DNA of 37,376 bases from Periconia sp. R9002 (taxonomy: Eukaryota; Ascomycota; Dothideomycetes; Pleosporales; Periconiaceae). Where the stretch lies: assembly GCA_023627715.1 (NCBI GenBank), contig JAMAHW010000161.1, forward strand, positions 1 to 37,376, read 5' to 3'. Position numbers and translations under genes: made by a program. The notes under the pieces were generated by a model that was given only the letters and a program-made list of their open reading frames with translations, made no database searches and had not been told where the DNA came from. Of the stretch, positions 1-11,513 are shown piece by piece (the stretch's first letter is position 1; every line of letters begins with the position of its first letter).

Positions 1-964
1 CGGAATAACAGAATAAGAAGAATTAACATGATAAACAGAACAAGCAACAGGATAACAGTACAAGATGCCCAGGTATGCTTCCTAGTGTCTTATTGCTCGA
101 TACTGGAGTGCACGTACTTGAACTTTCAGAGCCGTTAACTGCTAAAGAGGATGAAGTAGCCGGTGCCTATACAGTTAATATAGTTTTAATTCGCTTCATC
201 TAGTAATAGCTTGTAATATGCATGGTGGACTTGCAGTGTACTAATAAGTTTACTTGTGGTGTTGGAAAGAGTGTAAGTTGTATTTTATTTGTAGTTTAAC
301 ATGTAGGAGGTGTTAGACCTAAGCAAAAAGTAGACAAGAATAAGAATAACAAAAACAGGCAGGCTACCTGAATGACAAAAATATCAAATAAAAAGGAGCG
401 GGGGGATGGCGTGCACGTGACGTGCATGACTATCATTGAATGAATGTCACGTGCTGGTAAGTTCTAGAGAATATGCTAGCATCTGTGCTGCGGGAGTAAA
501 AGAGGGAAACGAGAGATACATAGTATAGATCTGCTCGCTGCAAATTTGAACCAAACCATCTTCCCATATTCATTTGAGCTGACATAGAGTGTTTGGCCTC
601 ATTCTTCTAAAGGGTTATCTGGGCCCTCATTATCTATAACACTAGATTGGGCAGGAAGTTTCCAACGGCTACGATCAGCATCCACTGATAGTCTTGTAGT
701 CATTTGGGTCCTGCGTAGGTGTAACTGAATGCTTCAGGTGCTGACCTTCGACCTGGTTAGATTCGTCCTCTGAGAAGCGGTCGTACTGCCTTGGGCGACT
801 ATCACCCGCCTGTATGGTGGCCATAAGGTTCCGGAGGTTAGCTTCGATGCGATCGAGCTGTACACTTAAGTTGTCGGTATTGCAAGTGTCTGTCGCTTGA
901 GTGTTCTGCCCTTGAATCTTGTTCGTGATGTACCTTTTCTTGTATTAGTAGTTGCCACTGACGG
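1..964. other. Left-end noncoding stretch
   Basis: No convincing gene is visible. ORFs are short and have no recognisable domain. The only notable structure is a pair of CACGTG-containing inverted motifs near 413-454, listed separately. The right part (about 838-964) is the 3' flank of the secreted-protein gene on the minus strand if the intron at 996-1066 is spliced. Confidence 0.5.
413..454. promoter_or_regulatory. Inverted pair of E-box-like motifs
   Basis: GCACGTGAC at 413-421 and its reverse complement GTCACGTGC at 446-454 are separated by 24 bp. CACGTG is the generic bHLH binding core, so a regulatory role is possible. No nearby start codon ties the motif to a gene, so the role is speculative. 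Confidence 0.2.
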
Positions 965-1605
965 TCATGTCGAGGAAAATGTGAGGTGGTGAATCCTGAA
1001 AAGGAAAAGACACAGCGTAATTGGCACAAAAGCTTGAGCGCAAAGAGATTGATGAACGAAACATACCATGACGTAAGGCCCGAAACTATACCAACTGCGA
1101 ATGCGACAATAACGCCGTCGGTGATTCTTTTCTGAAGTTCGCCATTGTTCGCACTTAGTCTGGCTCTCGCCGCAGTAACGGCGGCGTTGATCTGAGCTTT
1201 GGATACCGATGCGGCGAAGTGGGCTAAATCGAAGCAAGCAACCCCCCACTCGCATATCCAGTTTGCCCGAGGGTCTAGCTGTACAAGGTCTCGCGAGGCA
1301 AGCGTGCCATTGTACAAATAATCTGGGTCGTTGCCTGGAACCACATGGTCGATGATATGGATTGAGAATTCTTCAAATGCTCTAGCCGTGGTAGGGACTT
1401 TGTAGTGCCATTGCTTTCCTTGCCAGTACGGAGTTGAGAGGTCGATAGATTCTCTAGCTACGGGAGTCACGAAGTCGTCAACGGCTGCAAAGATTTCGCC
1501 ATGCTCGACTGGAACAGCACCCGGAAGCTTGAAGCTTTTGCTAGCTAGGACGGGTTGGATGAAGGAGTCTGAAAAGACTGAGAGGTAGAAAAAGAGCCAA
1601 AGCAT
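965..1605 (-). CDS. Small secreted or membrane-anchored protein, two exons
   Basis: Predicted exons are 1605-1067 and 995-965, giving 189 aa. The intron 996-1066 (71 bp) starts GTATGT and ends TTTTCAG. Splicing joins the frames after the tail hydrophobic helix and gives a stop 10 codons later; without splicing the frame runs on to 838 with low-quality sequence. The start is the first ATG in frame. The N-terminus (MLWLFFYLSVFSDSF, then a VLAS-type cleavage region) looks like a signal peptide. The middle has WICEWGVACF with two cysteines. The C-terminus has a hydrophobic segment of about 17 residues (around GVIVAFAVGIVSGLTSW), which could be a membrane or GPI-type tail. I do not recognise the family. 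It could be an effector-like or cell-surface protein, but that rests only on the targeting signals. Confidence 0.55.
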
Positions 1606-1708
1606 AATTACTTGTGAATGGAGTATCGTGAGCTGTGAGTTGAGGAGTTTCAAAGCGTTGTGAGATGATTTACAGTCGGGATGGCTATTTTATATGTTCT
1701 TGGGACAT

Positions 1709-1726
1709 TTGCCCACCACTTTCGTA
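1709..1726 (+). repeat. 18-bp repeat, copy 1
   Basis: Exact copy of TTGCCCACCACTTTCGTA, also found at 2193-2210. An inverted partial match containing CCCACCACTT lies at 3837-3848. It may be the worn end of a DNA transposon. No transposase is seen nearby. Confidence 0.5.
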
Positions 1727-2192
1727 CTCAAAAAGTTGGAACTGAGCTGAAAGTCACATCCCGGAGAATGAGATGCTAATGGATCAGCTGATTCTCTGCT
1801 GGTGTGCACCTGCCCTTTGATAATGCTGACAACTATATACATTGATTTATATAGTCGTGTAAGCTGACGAACTGCGCCAATAGAGATTCGACTTCGAACG
1901 CCTTGAGAGGTGCTGATGCTAATATCTTGAATTATAATGGATGAATGCATAAGCATTGTTACCTAGTATACCCCAAGTGCATCGCTACCTAGCTGTATGG
2001 ATTGTCGCAACCGAGCAGGAGCTTACTCCCTACGGATAATGTGACGTGTAAAAAAAATATGATCGTATAAATCTACAGATCAAGCTTAACTGCCAAGGCC
2101 AGAATATAAATGCCGAGAGCTGAAGTCTCCACGGGTAGTAGAATCGCCCTGATGGCCAAGGTCACGTCTTTCACTCCGCTCAGTCCGGACTG

Positions 2193-2210
2193 TTGCCCAC
2201 CACTTTCGTA
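2193..2210 (+). repeat. 18-bp repeat, copy 2
   Basis: Second exact copy of the 18-mer seen at 1709. Together with the inverted partial match just after the F-box-like reading frame (about 3837-3848), it brackets the F-box pseudogene. Without a clear target-site duplication this remains a weak transposon-end candidate. Confidence 0.45.
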
Positions 2211-2564
2211 ATAGTTGTCATTGTGCTCAAGCTATTCTGCTCTTTCCTCAAAACATTACTCTTTCCATTATTTCAACGCAGTCGTTAGTTAATGCAGCAC
2301 TAAAACAACGAAGGAATCCCAAAATAAAGGATTAATCGAGAGGTCAATTGCCAACTCCTAGCAGGTAAAGATTTACAACCAAGTAAGGTTAAAATACGTA
2401 ACGTGGTTTACCGTGTCTATGCGCATAACGCACCTGTTCGCGTACCGGTAATCGTAAGACTCCAGTGTGGCACAGCACTCGCGCGACCTCTCCACACCTC
2501 GAAAAACCAACTCTTTTTTAAAAAAAAACCCTCCAATTCACCCAACTGCCAAACACCTCCACAA

Positions 2565-3838
2565 ATGGTCTGGTATTCCGCAATCCCCTCAGGAAACTGG
2601 CGAAAGCCTATCTATTTGAACCTCCACTGCACTCTCCCCGGAGAACTACGTGTTCCTTTTTCACAGCATGTCAGCCTACCCGATGCGTCATCATTAAACG
2701 CGTCTTTTCCCCAATTTACCCTGTTACCTCTAGAACTGCAGTTAAGGGTGATCTATTATTGTGGCCAGTCTACGTTGTTCCAACTTATGCATACATCGAG
2801 CTTCATGCGCGCCGAGGCAAGCAAGCTCTTCTTTTCTGATCTAGAGGTATTCTATTGGATTGACGCGGAGTGGCTATTAGAAGGCGCATACCCTGGTTAC
2901 ACGGTCCACGATCTAAATTTCATGATGCGTGTTGAGCATCTGGTCATTGAATTCGCGTGGATGAAGGAGGACACCTGGATGGACCGAGCGGAGTGGGACG
3001 CATGGAACTCTATTGACAAGGTCCTAACCACAGGCATGCTCGGGGATATTCGCAAATTCTGGAGGATGGTGCAGCTGCGATTTCCGCAGCTGAAACGCGT
3101 CACGATAAGTGATGACTATGATCGATCGGGCTTGTATTGGGAAGTGGGTGAGATGGGTCCAACTGATATCAAAATCTTTGTCGCTCTGCGTCAGGGAGGC
3201 GACGAGTATCCCTGCGGCCGATTGGAGAGAAGACTCTGGCAGCGGATGGTCACGTCTCAAGCTGACACCCACACGGATACCAAGTTACAATGGGAGAAGC
3301 GCCCACCTTGGTGTGAACCATTAATTACAATGCCTTATAGAGGCTTGTATGGACTGGTTGGGAAGTTCCAGGACTTCTATATCAGGCAAAATCATTGGCA
3401 TCGTCAGGACTGGGGTATGCCGTTCACTTCTAGTTTATTCGTGCGGAAAAGATGTTAACGTTTTGTCTAGCAATCCGCATATTCAAAATCGCCGCAGTAG
3501 AAAAATACCATTTTGACGGACGTCATTGCAGTTTCCGCTGCTCTGTCCAAGACTGCAACACTGTATTTCAACAGCCTGAAGAATACACCACACATGCGAT
3601 TGACACTAGTCACGATGAAATGCATCCCATGCCAGAATCCTTCTAACACCTGTTTGCAAAGAATGATAAACGGCACGAACGGCTAAAAGAAGACCTTTTC
3701 AAGAAACGAAAACATATTTTACAGCAGTATGGATCGGAGGGATCTTCACAACGTCAGGCGGCAATAAAGGAAATTAAGCATCAAACTGGAGAACAAAGCA
3801 CTGCTGTTTGCACAAGGCAAACCGGCCTCAGAGCATAA
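2565..3838 (+). pseudogene. F-box-like protein with C-terminal C2H2 finger, interrupted
   Basis: The start is the first ATG (ACAAATGG context). The segment around LPLELQLRVIYYCGQSTLFQ, followed by LMHTSSFMRAEA, matches the short F-box-like region of a large uncharacterised family in dothideomycetes. These proteins are thought to be SCF-type adaptors, but individual substrates are unknown. The frame stops at 3456, yet an intron 3433-3497 (65 bp, donor GTTTAT, acceptor GCCGCAG) joins it in phase to a frame carrying C-x4-C-x12-H-x5-H, a C2H2-like finger that I recall at the end of such proteins. A TAA at 3644-3646 then ends the frame, while sensible lysine-rich coding continues in the same frame to 3838. 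The TAA could come from CAA by one C-to-T change. As read, the product is 338 aa; without the stop it would be 402. The weak donor leaves the intron uncertain. Confidence 0.6.
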
Positions 3839-4883
3839 GTGGTGGGACATAATAGATGGTTTTCTTTACCCTAGAGACGGCTAGTAATTGCAAGCCGGGC
3901 GAGATGGCGCGGTTGATATATCCTTTGTGTGTTGGAAGTTTGTGCAATGAGGTAAATAATAGCTCTCTTACACTAATTTACTAGTGACAGCTATTTAACA
4001 GTGAATCCTAGCGAAAAATTGGTTGAATATCAGTTAACAGGCTGTTCTCAGACCATAGAAACCCCGTAAGGTAGGTAGGAAACAAGCACCAGTCACATGA
4101 CCATCATACCATGCGACAAACGCACGGCACGACCAGCGCGTCCAGCCCATTTCCACCTTATCTTGACGACCGAAACCATAGGCTCCTTATCTCGTGATAC
4201 AGCTGCTGTACGATCAAACAATCAGCGGCTCCTTACATGTGCACTGCAATCTCTAGGGTCGAAGAGAGGTGCTTCTGGATTATTTATGTGTATTTATGTG
4301 TACTAACAGAACTGTGGTGGTGGCCATGCGTGGCAAGAACCCTACACGATCCACGCGCTGCATACAGCACTCGTCCATCAGTTGTTTCTACAAACTATCG
4401 CCTCCGGCGCAAGGTCGTGGCCGGTGCGGGTCGGCCGTCCTCCCTGCTAGCGGAGGTAAATTCTCGAAGTTATTAGACGACGCTTTGTACCGGTACTTCA
4501 ATCTCGCCACCAGTGGCAAAATGTTACTGGCCTATCACCACAATCTAAAATTTAAATACTACTCGTTGACAGTCGTAAATAAGAACGGACAAGGAAAGGT
4601 TACGTTGGGAAGCACTCTCCAGGCATCCCAAAGCTAGCTTCTAAGCAATTTCGAGATCTAACTAGTACTCTCATACTGTACGACAATAGTTGGAAATCAC
4701 TAACAGGGATGGTTCTGCCACTGTTGTAACAATATCCATGAGGCTATTTGGATGCACCCTCCTTAACAAGTTAGTGATGAGCGTCTGTAAGTTTCCTCAA
4801 TTTACAAAGAAACAAACCAATGGAGGTTAATTTACCATTTAGTAAGTTAAACGAATACGGAATCGCAAGAACCTAGGGCAAGC
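3839..4883. other. Intergenic stretch holding dispersed repeat copy R1
   Basis: Short overlapping ORFs here have no domain and lie partly over the GC-rich repeat core at 4396-4471. I see no gene. The right end is the 3' flank of the PNP-NACHT-ANK gene on the minus strand. Confidence 0.5.
4396..4471 (+). repeat. GC-rich dispersed repeat R1
   Basis: Contains the family hallmark CCGGTGCGGGTCGGCC preceded by GGCGCAAGGT and followed by a CCTCCCTGCTAGCGG end and CGAAGTTA. I define plus orientation as this reading direction. It belongs to the GGGAGG sub-type (with R2, R6, R7, R8b and R9). Confidence 0.8.
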
Positions 4884-7800
4884 TCAAAGTGGTTGCCAGG
4901 ACTTCCATAATCGTTTCTTCAGGGACTTCCGACTTGTGTCGCTTTTAACTGCTTCATCGGCGGTATAGAAAGTTTCCGTAGTGCCAGAGGTTCCAACTGA
5001 GGTCCCTAGATTTATATCGTCGAGATCTGCAGATGATGGAAAACGTCTTGCAAGAAGTGATACGATCATGGAGTGTCTGCGGCAGGACAATGCTGATCTC
5101 GGCGTGGGGTTCAGTCTTCGGAAGGCTGCGACAGAGGTCCTGACAAGTTCTGGATTCGCGTATCCCCATTCAAGCAGCTGACCGGCCCTTTCATTGCGCA
5201 CCTGGTCAATTGCGGTCATTCCGCGCTTGTTCTGAACATAAGGATCATCACCTCCATCGATGAGAAGTTGCAGGATATAAGATGAAGGTCCTTGTCCTTC
5301 CCAAGAATACCCACGCCATCGGTACTCGTCTTTATTGCCGTGAATCTTAGGGATTGTTTTATCGTCCTGGAAGACTCTATCCTCATAATACTGCTCGAGT
5401 CCGATACCTTGTCGCTGGACCGCCCAATGAAGAGGAGTGTTCCCTCCCAAGGACTTCACGCCAGCAAGTTCGTTGTTCGTTACGTCAAGTAATACCTGAA
5501 TAGCGCTTGGATGACGTGCGAAGCGCGCAGCAAGATGTAAGGGAGTTAGACCCCCTTTGGTCGTCAACATCGGATCCGCACCGCGAGTGATAAGACCAAC
5601 GAGCAAATCTCGTTTACACAGTTGTGGCGCATAGCATGCGTAGTGCAGCACTGTAAATCCAAACTGATCCTGAGCGTTTATGTCGACCCTATGCTTTACA
5701 TAGAACTCCGCTTGTGCAAGCACCAATCCTTGGCTGACATCCACGCTACTATCCCGTACTGAGAACCCTTTCATTGCTGCTATAAACAATAGGTGGAGGG
5801 CTGTTCTTCCACTTTTATCTCTGTCCTTGAATATTGCATTATCCGCTTTGATCCTATTCAGAATGCGACGGTCACCAGTGATGAATACAGCCTCGGTCGC
5901 GCTAACAAATTCCTGGAGGGTTGGTGTTCGAAGGCCTATGATCTTCTCGAGTACCCTAAAATGGCCGCTCCATGCCGAGTTTGTGATGATTTCTCTGTAC
6001 TCTCTTCCATCGAGAGAGGTAATTTTAAAGTGATCTATTAGTAGATCAAACGCACCTTCGTGGCCGCCCCGTACTGCGAAAAGCACAGCACGTCGAATCA
6101 TAGGGGTGATGGAACGGTACTTCGCGTTCTTTTGGAGCAGCATTCCCAGGCATCGCGTAAGGCCAAATACGCTAAAAACCTCGATGATGGAAATTTCTGC
6201 CTCCAGGTTTTGGTCAAGTCCTTCCACCCCCCAATAGTGAATCAGTGTATAACGGAATCCTTCAGGGCGGTCGTTCCATAGTCGAACAAATTTTCGAATA
6301 TCCTTCAACAACATCACGTTCAACTTTTCAGTCTCGGGGGTTTTCTCAATAGCCTGTTTCAAATGGGCATACCAATTTCGCAAGGCGTACTCAAGAAAAG
6401 GTATGTTCTTAATAGCAAGGAACCGTTCATCTCTCTCCTTCGCAGACAGATATCCGGCTGGAAACATTACGTTGGACTGCGTGGTTGCGTATATAAGCGC
6501 CAAGCAGGTAGCAGCAATATCTGTGTGTGCGTTCCAAGGCTTTGGGAGAACATTCGAGCTAGCTCGATTTTCGGATAGCGTCGCAAGGTATTGTTTCGCA
6601 GTAATGTGAATGAAAGATACAGGTGCGTCGTCTCCTTGGAAACGTACCATCGTACTCATCGATTGGAGTTGCCTTTTCGTTTCATTCAGATCACTTTCGT
6701 TTAAGCCCTGAGCCAAAGTGATACCGGTTGTTCGATGAACTTCCAAGGTATAGCATGCATACGCGATGTCACGAGGAGTTATATCTCCGACCGAGTGTGC
6801 CAAATATTTCAGCATTCGCTGCTTCTCGGGCTGCAGGTAATGAGAGAGATGCTCAAACAGTTTCCCATACAAGGCTCCCAGATTCGCCGGGATATACTCG
6901 AGCAATTGCTCTAGAGAGCAGCCAGCACCTTCAATCTCTCGGAGTAGTAGTACCACTGGGAGAAACATCCCAGAGCGCTCTCTTAGTAATTTTTCGCGAA
7001 TCTGCTCTTGTTGTCCGTCAGTGTAGTACATCAGTTTGGCAATCCTAGCAACCTCTGTGCGGATATAGAGTTCTATATCATTGTTGATATAGTTTTCTAG
7101 GTGATCCAGTTTCTCATGGCGAAAAGTTTGTGGCGCTTGCGTAGAGTATCGCGAGTATATTTTCTCAAGCTCCGGGTTCGTCCGGCTTGAAAATAAGAGT
7201 TTCATGCGGGAACTTTGGGTTACGGATCGGAAAAGTTGAAGCAATTCGTTCTGAGATTGGAGATCGCATTCATCCAGGGCATCAACAACGAGGAACAACG
7301 TATCGATTTTGGCTTCTTCCACAAGCTTACAAAATATGTTCCAGAGTTGAAAGGAAGGGCGGGATTTGCCAGATTTTGGTGTCCAATCAAATGTAGCTTT
7401 TGCGGCCATGTAAAAATTGCGATCGAATGCGCAAGTGTTATTCATTGCCTCGGGAAACTGGACAAGCAATTGGTGGATGGCGACAGAAAGCACGCTACTA
7501 GCGGTGCTGTTCAGCGGTTCAACGCAGAAGCTATGAACCATAGCACTTCTGCGCCCTACTTCATGCACAGATCGACGGTTTAAGAGTTCGTTCACTAAAT
7601 GTGCCAGAGCAGTCGACTTTCCCGCCCCAGGGCATCCGGATACCCAGAGAATTGAGGACGATCTTCCAGCGCACCACCACGATACAGCTTCACAAGTGAG
7701 TATCCATTCGCAGGTAGAAGAGTGTCTTTCATCCACGATCTTTTGAAACCTCTCGTCGTAACCGGATGGTCTAAATGATGCCATCCATCTCGATGAAAAC

Positions 7801-9002
7801 TCAAAAAGAAGGTTAGTGGCGGGGCCTGATCTAAGCGGTGATTGCAAGGCGATATCGCTGGATACACCGCGGTCTTGAGAGGTCTCTAAAGAGAATAACT
7901 CTAATAAAGTTAGCTTAAGTAGGAGTGCCATTGATGTACTGCTAGGCTTCACAACTAACGCAATCTATTTATGGTAAATCGATCACTAACCTTCGGGTTT
8001 CTCTTTGATGTTCCTAACCACGGCTGGCTGGATCCTACAGAGCAGCTCTCTGGCGAATACCGCCGCCTTTCCCGCCGCGTGCGACCGCCACACGTCGCTC
8101 TTATGCGAGTCTGCGTAGTCGGAGATACCGCGGATGACCAGACAGCTTCTGTTGACATTAACGCCTGCGGCCTCCATCTCAACGCAGAGCGCCCCGCCGC
8201 ATCGTGCGCTGATCTTGTCCCGCAGCTCAGCATCTTGAATAACAGCGTCCCCTGTCGCGATGCGTCCTTGATGGAAGACTAGCTCGTCCTTGCTATCTTC
8301 ACTCCGCTCGGGTCGCTGCACGACTTCGCTCTTGTCGCACGCTGCGCAACTCGACTTGCGGTCGCCGATGTGGGAGTATGTGGCCTTGAAAAGCCGGTCG
8401 TGCTCGAGGCCGGGGTGCGTAAACTTCTTTGCTTTGTGTTGCCGCAATCTCGCAAGCTGCTTGTGGAACGTGGTCCGGCCTAATTCGTGGTCTGACGCTA
8501 AAACGCTGAGCGCGCTGGTGAGCCGCCAGTCCGGGTTCTGCACTGTTCCCACCATCTCAAACTCGCCGCCTGTTTTAGCCCTCCCGCGGTCGTGGTAGAC
8601 ACAGGCCGGCTTCCCGTCGCCGGGCCATCCCACTATCACGTCTCCCAGGTGAATGTCGTCGAGGGGATCGTCTGGGGTGATGGCATGAGGGATACCGCCT
8701 CCAATGCCGACGAGCACCGTTATCCTAATATTAGGGAACGTCTTGAACAGCGATCCCGTTAGCCGCCCCGCGTTAACATTGCCCGTCTCGCCTTGTGGAC
8801 AGGTCACAAGGACGACAGCATGGCTGTTAACCCTGCCGCAGATGTACGTGTTCTCGTCGAAGTGCGTGTCGTACGATGGGGTGGGGTGTTCTTCGTCTAA
8901 CATCAGTCGCGCAGGCAGCAGCTCGAGGTCGGCCACAGCGCAGATCCATGCGACGTGGTAGTCGGCGCAGCGGAGTGGAGGCTTTCCATTGTTCGAGGCC
9001 AT
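4884..9002 (-). CDS. NLR: PNP-NACHT-ankyrin protein A
   Basis: Two reading frames 33 bp apart form one gene. Exon 1 is 9002-7991 and exon 2 is 7900-4884, with intron 7901-7990 (90 bp, donor GTTAGT, branch GCTAAC, acceptor TTATTAG; an in-phase alternative acceptor is at 7886). The product is about 1342 aa. Residues 1-335 are a PNP/UDP-phosphorylase fold with VGIGGG (98-103), EMEAAG (275-280) and ISDYADS (catalytic-type Asp295). NACHT follows, with Walker A GCPGAGKST (426-434), Walker B VVDALDECD (542-550) and a winged-helix end (FIHITAKQYL). About five degenerate ankyrin units occupy roughly 910-1250. The start is the ATG before ASNNGKPPL; the open frame extends upstream to 9143 with an unlikely N-terminus. 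Fungal PNP-NACHT-ANK proteins are NLRs. PNP domains of this immune type have been shown to cleave the glycosidic bond of ATP/dATP, so activation may deplete ATP. It has no ZZ finger, unlike protein B. Confidence 0.88.
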
Positions 9003-9929
9003 GCCATCACGCGCACAACTGTAGCACGAGTAGAGTATGGGATAGGTAGAGAGTATTGCAGAGAGTATGTAGCTGTAAGAAGAGAATGGCGGAGTTTTCT
9101 CAGCCTTGTCTGCCCGCCTGCCTAGTGAGGTAAGCACTGCCATCTACTGTATTGTATTCGTCTATCTGCCCCGGTGATTGGTGTTTGCCGTTGTTCACAG
9201 CTAATGCCTCCATCTACCTTAGCCTAATTAGGTATCAATCAGACTCTTGCCTCTACAGCCTTATAAGCTGGTCCTGTGTTGTGTTTAGAAATTTAATCTA
9301 ACACAGAAGCATTCGGAGCATACTAAATAACTAGTACTATAGATAGCAACCTCACACTCTATGGATCTCGTCGGTCGAGGACGACGCATCAAGTTAACCT
9401 ACGTTTGCCTGTGAATGAAATCGCTAGGATAGACCACGCCGTTTACCTCTGCACTGTTTGGAATACCTTAGGGTTCGGAGACAGCACAGCACTTTGCTTA
9501 CTGTGGCGCGATGGAAGTACAGGTACATGGCACAGCTTGTACATACACGAAATTTGCCACTGCTAGTAAGGAGGACGGCCGAACCGCACCTGCCCTAGCC
9601 TTGTACTGATGGCAATAATCTACCAGTTTGGTGAAGAAGCGCAGGACGATTCCTTACAAAGAGAGCTGACGCTTGTACGTAAGAGTCGTGGTTGTTAGTA
9701 CAAGGTGTGGTAAGAGCGCTCTTTAAAATGCACTAGATCCGTACTACGAAGCCACATTGGGACTCATAGTCAGACCCACTGCGGGAGCCATAGGACGGTT
9801 CGGGGGTGGCAGAATAAGCTTCCGGTAGCCGAGCGTAAGCGGTTGCTGCCTAATCTCCAGCCCAAAAATGACGAGGGCCCGGATTCACCTTGAAGTGTTC
9901 CTGTTTCTTTATTCCTTTGCCTTCTCGTC
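9003..9929. other. Divergent upstream region between NLR A and the HET gene
   Basis: No gene is seen. The stretch must hold the promoters of two divergent genes. It contains repeat R2 (9553-9790), whose right-hand part is shared with the region upstream of the 17500 gene. An ATTGG (inverted CCAAT) box lies near 9177. Confidence 0.5.
9553..9790 (-). repeat. Dispersed repeat R2 with long shared flank
   Basis: The core (9553-9618) is the reverse complement of the family hallmark. Downstream, from GATGGCAATA to CAGACCCACTGCGGGAGCCA, it aligns over its full length with 17044-17287, with small gaps and many transitions. Weaker similarity continues to about 9850. The block ends about 140 bp before the ATG of the HET gene, so it forms much of that gene's upstream region. 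Confidence 0.8.
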
Positions 9930-11513
9930 ATGCGTCTTCTTGATTCCAGAACTCTCTGCTTCGAGGTGTTCGAAGACGCATCGATTCCAAGGTATGCAAT
10001 CTTATCGCACACATGGGGCGATGGCGAGGTTTTGCTACAGGAAATGGAAAGAAATGCCGCGAGGAACAAAGCAGGATACCGCAAAATACTTCAGGGAGCC
10101 GAGCTGGCACTTAAGGACGGTATACCCTACATATGGGTTGACACCTGCTCCATTGACAAATCTAGCAGTGCAGAGCTTAGCGAGGCCATCAACTCAATGT
10201 ATCAGTGGTATCGAAAAGCGGAAGTCTGCTACGCATATCTTTCTGACGTTTCTGTTATGACAGGAAACATTGGGGGCGCCTCTACACTTTCGGGATTTGA
10301 AGAGAGCAGATGGTTTACGCGTGGGTGGACGCTCCAGGAGCTATTAGCTCCAACTCATTTGTTATTCTTTGATAAGAACTGGCAGCGCATAGGGTCCAGA
10401 TCAGACCTAGAAAAGCATGTAACGAAGATAACTAGCATCAGCAGTGCTGCTCTAAGGGGAGAAGAGTTGCGCTCCTTCTCCGTGGCTCAACGAATGTGTT
10501 GGGCGTCCAAACGTACAACCACACGAGTCGAAGATCTTGCGTATTGCCTTCTAGGCATTTTCGATGTCAAAATGCCTCTGCTGTACGGTGAGGGGCGAAA
10601 GTCGTTCATAAGACTTCAAGAAGAGATCATGAAGAGCACAGAGGATCAGACTCTCTTCGCATGGAAAGACCCTGACCTTCCTCCGCAATTCTCCACCGGC
10701 CTGCTCGCGCGTAACCCAGGCTGCTTCGCGGATTCAGGATGCTTTTCATTCCCAGAGGTTTGGGGAAGGAGCGTTCCATCAGAAGTGACAAGCAAAGGCA
10801 TATACACAAAACTCTTCTTGATTGCCAGCGACACGGCAGATGTTTATCGAGCCTGTCTCGGCTGCACCATCGCCCCTCTTTCCAACGACAGCCCGGCAAT
10901 ACATCTCCGTCGAACTTCGAACTTGAGGACAACGTTTGAGATACAAAACGAATATACCAAAATATTAGCTGGTCGACTCGACATACTGGACGGTACAGAA
11001 AAGGTTGAGGGCAAACACAAGGAAGTCTATGTCAGGAAGCTCGACGACGTACGCCTTAATCGAGTTCAAGAATATCGTAATGTCAACGTTTTCTGGATAA
11101 ACATTGGATCATGTCGCGTGTATCCTGATCACCAGTGGGATCCGCAATCGGAAATTTTCTGGTCACAAAATACAGCCGATGGGAAGGTGGGAGTCGTATA
11201 TTATCGTTCCCTGACCACCCCATTCTTGATTATATTCGGCATTTCTCTCTCAGGGCAGCCTTGGTGTCATACCCAAACGACTACTTGGACAGACTCTTTT
11301 AGGGTTTGGGAATCATATGAACCCGATGAGACAGAGTGCGCTGAATCCTACCTTGATCTGGATAACTCCAAAACAAGTTCCCGGTTCGGTGCGAAAAGAG
11401 AGCGCTTTTCCGTGTTTGTAGAGATCAAGGAACACATGGTTTATGACACGGCAGTCTATAGAGTGAAAGCAGTATCAAGAAACGAGAGTACAGGAGAAAG
11501 CAGTCGACTGTAG
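9930..11513 (+). CDS. HET-domain protein, HET-E type
   Basis: Single exon of 527 aa with a clear ATG. HET motifs appear in order: RYAILSHTWG (21-30), YIWVDTCSIDKSSSAELSEA (67-86) and SRWFTRGWTLQELLAP (126-141). After residue 190 comes the conserved region seen after HET in many fungal proteins (DUF8212-like, about 205-262, with YCLLGIFDVKMPLLYGEG). The rest (about 270-527) I do not recognise; it has no NACHT or repeat domain. HET domains trigger a cell-death reaction when non-self is sensed. This gene sits between two divergent NLR genes and is bracketed by repeat cores R2 (-) and R3 (+). A close HET relative lies in the HET-NB-ARC-TPR gene of this window. It may act as an effector downstream of a neighbouring NLR, but that is inference. 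Confidence 0.9.
   Translation: MRLLDSRTLCFEVFEDASIPRYAILSHTWGDGEVLLQEMERNAARNKAGYRKILQGAELALKDGIPYIWVDTCSIDKSSSAELSEAINSMYQWYRKAEVCYAYLSDVSVMTGNIGGASTLSGFEESRWFTRGWTLQELLAPTHLLFFDKNWQRIGSRSDLEKHVTKITSISSAALRGEELRSFSVAQRMCWASKRTTTRVEDLAYCLLGIFDVKMPLLYGEGRKSFIRLQEEIMKSTEDQTLFAWKDPDLPPQFSTGLLARNPGCFADSGCFSFPEVWGRSVPSEVTSKGIYTKLFLIASDTADVYRACLGCTIAPLSNDSPAIHLRRTSNLRTTFEIQNEYTKILAGRLDILDGTEKVEGKHKEVYVRKLDDVRLNRVQEYRNVNVFWINIGSCRVYPDHQWDPQSEIFWSQNTADGKVGVVYYRSLTTPFLIIFGISLSGQPWCHTQTTTWTDSFRVWESYEPDETECAESYLDLDNSKTSSRFGAKRERFSVFVEIKEHMVYDTAVYRVKAVSRNESTGESSRL

Larger units (their letters stand above)
1606..2564. other. Intergenic stretch with a repeated 18-mer
   Basis: No supported gene. The stretch holds two direct copies of TTGCCCACCACTTTCGTA, at 1709-1726 and 2193-2210. 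A run of T then A occurs at about 2512-2528, just before the F-box-like gene. The open frame from 2403 to 2564 has no ATG and looks like 5' untranslated sequence. Confidence 0.5.

Noticed and set aside
1690..1956. 88-aa minus-strand ORF
   Set aside because: No domain, no signal peptide, and composition like the surrounding noncoding DNA.
7953..7990. PNP and NACHT-ANK of NLR A as two separate genes
   Set aside because: They are 33 bp apart on one strand, the NACHT frame has no ATG at its start, and a phase-correct intron joins them. NLR B has the same arrangement with an equally good intron. A 36-bp intron ending at GCGTTAG was also considered and dropped as too short.
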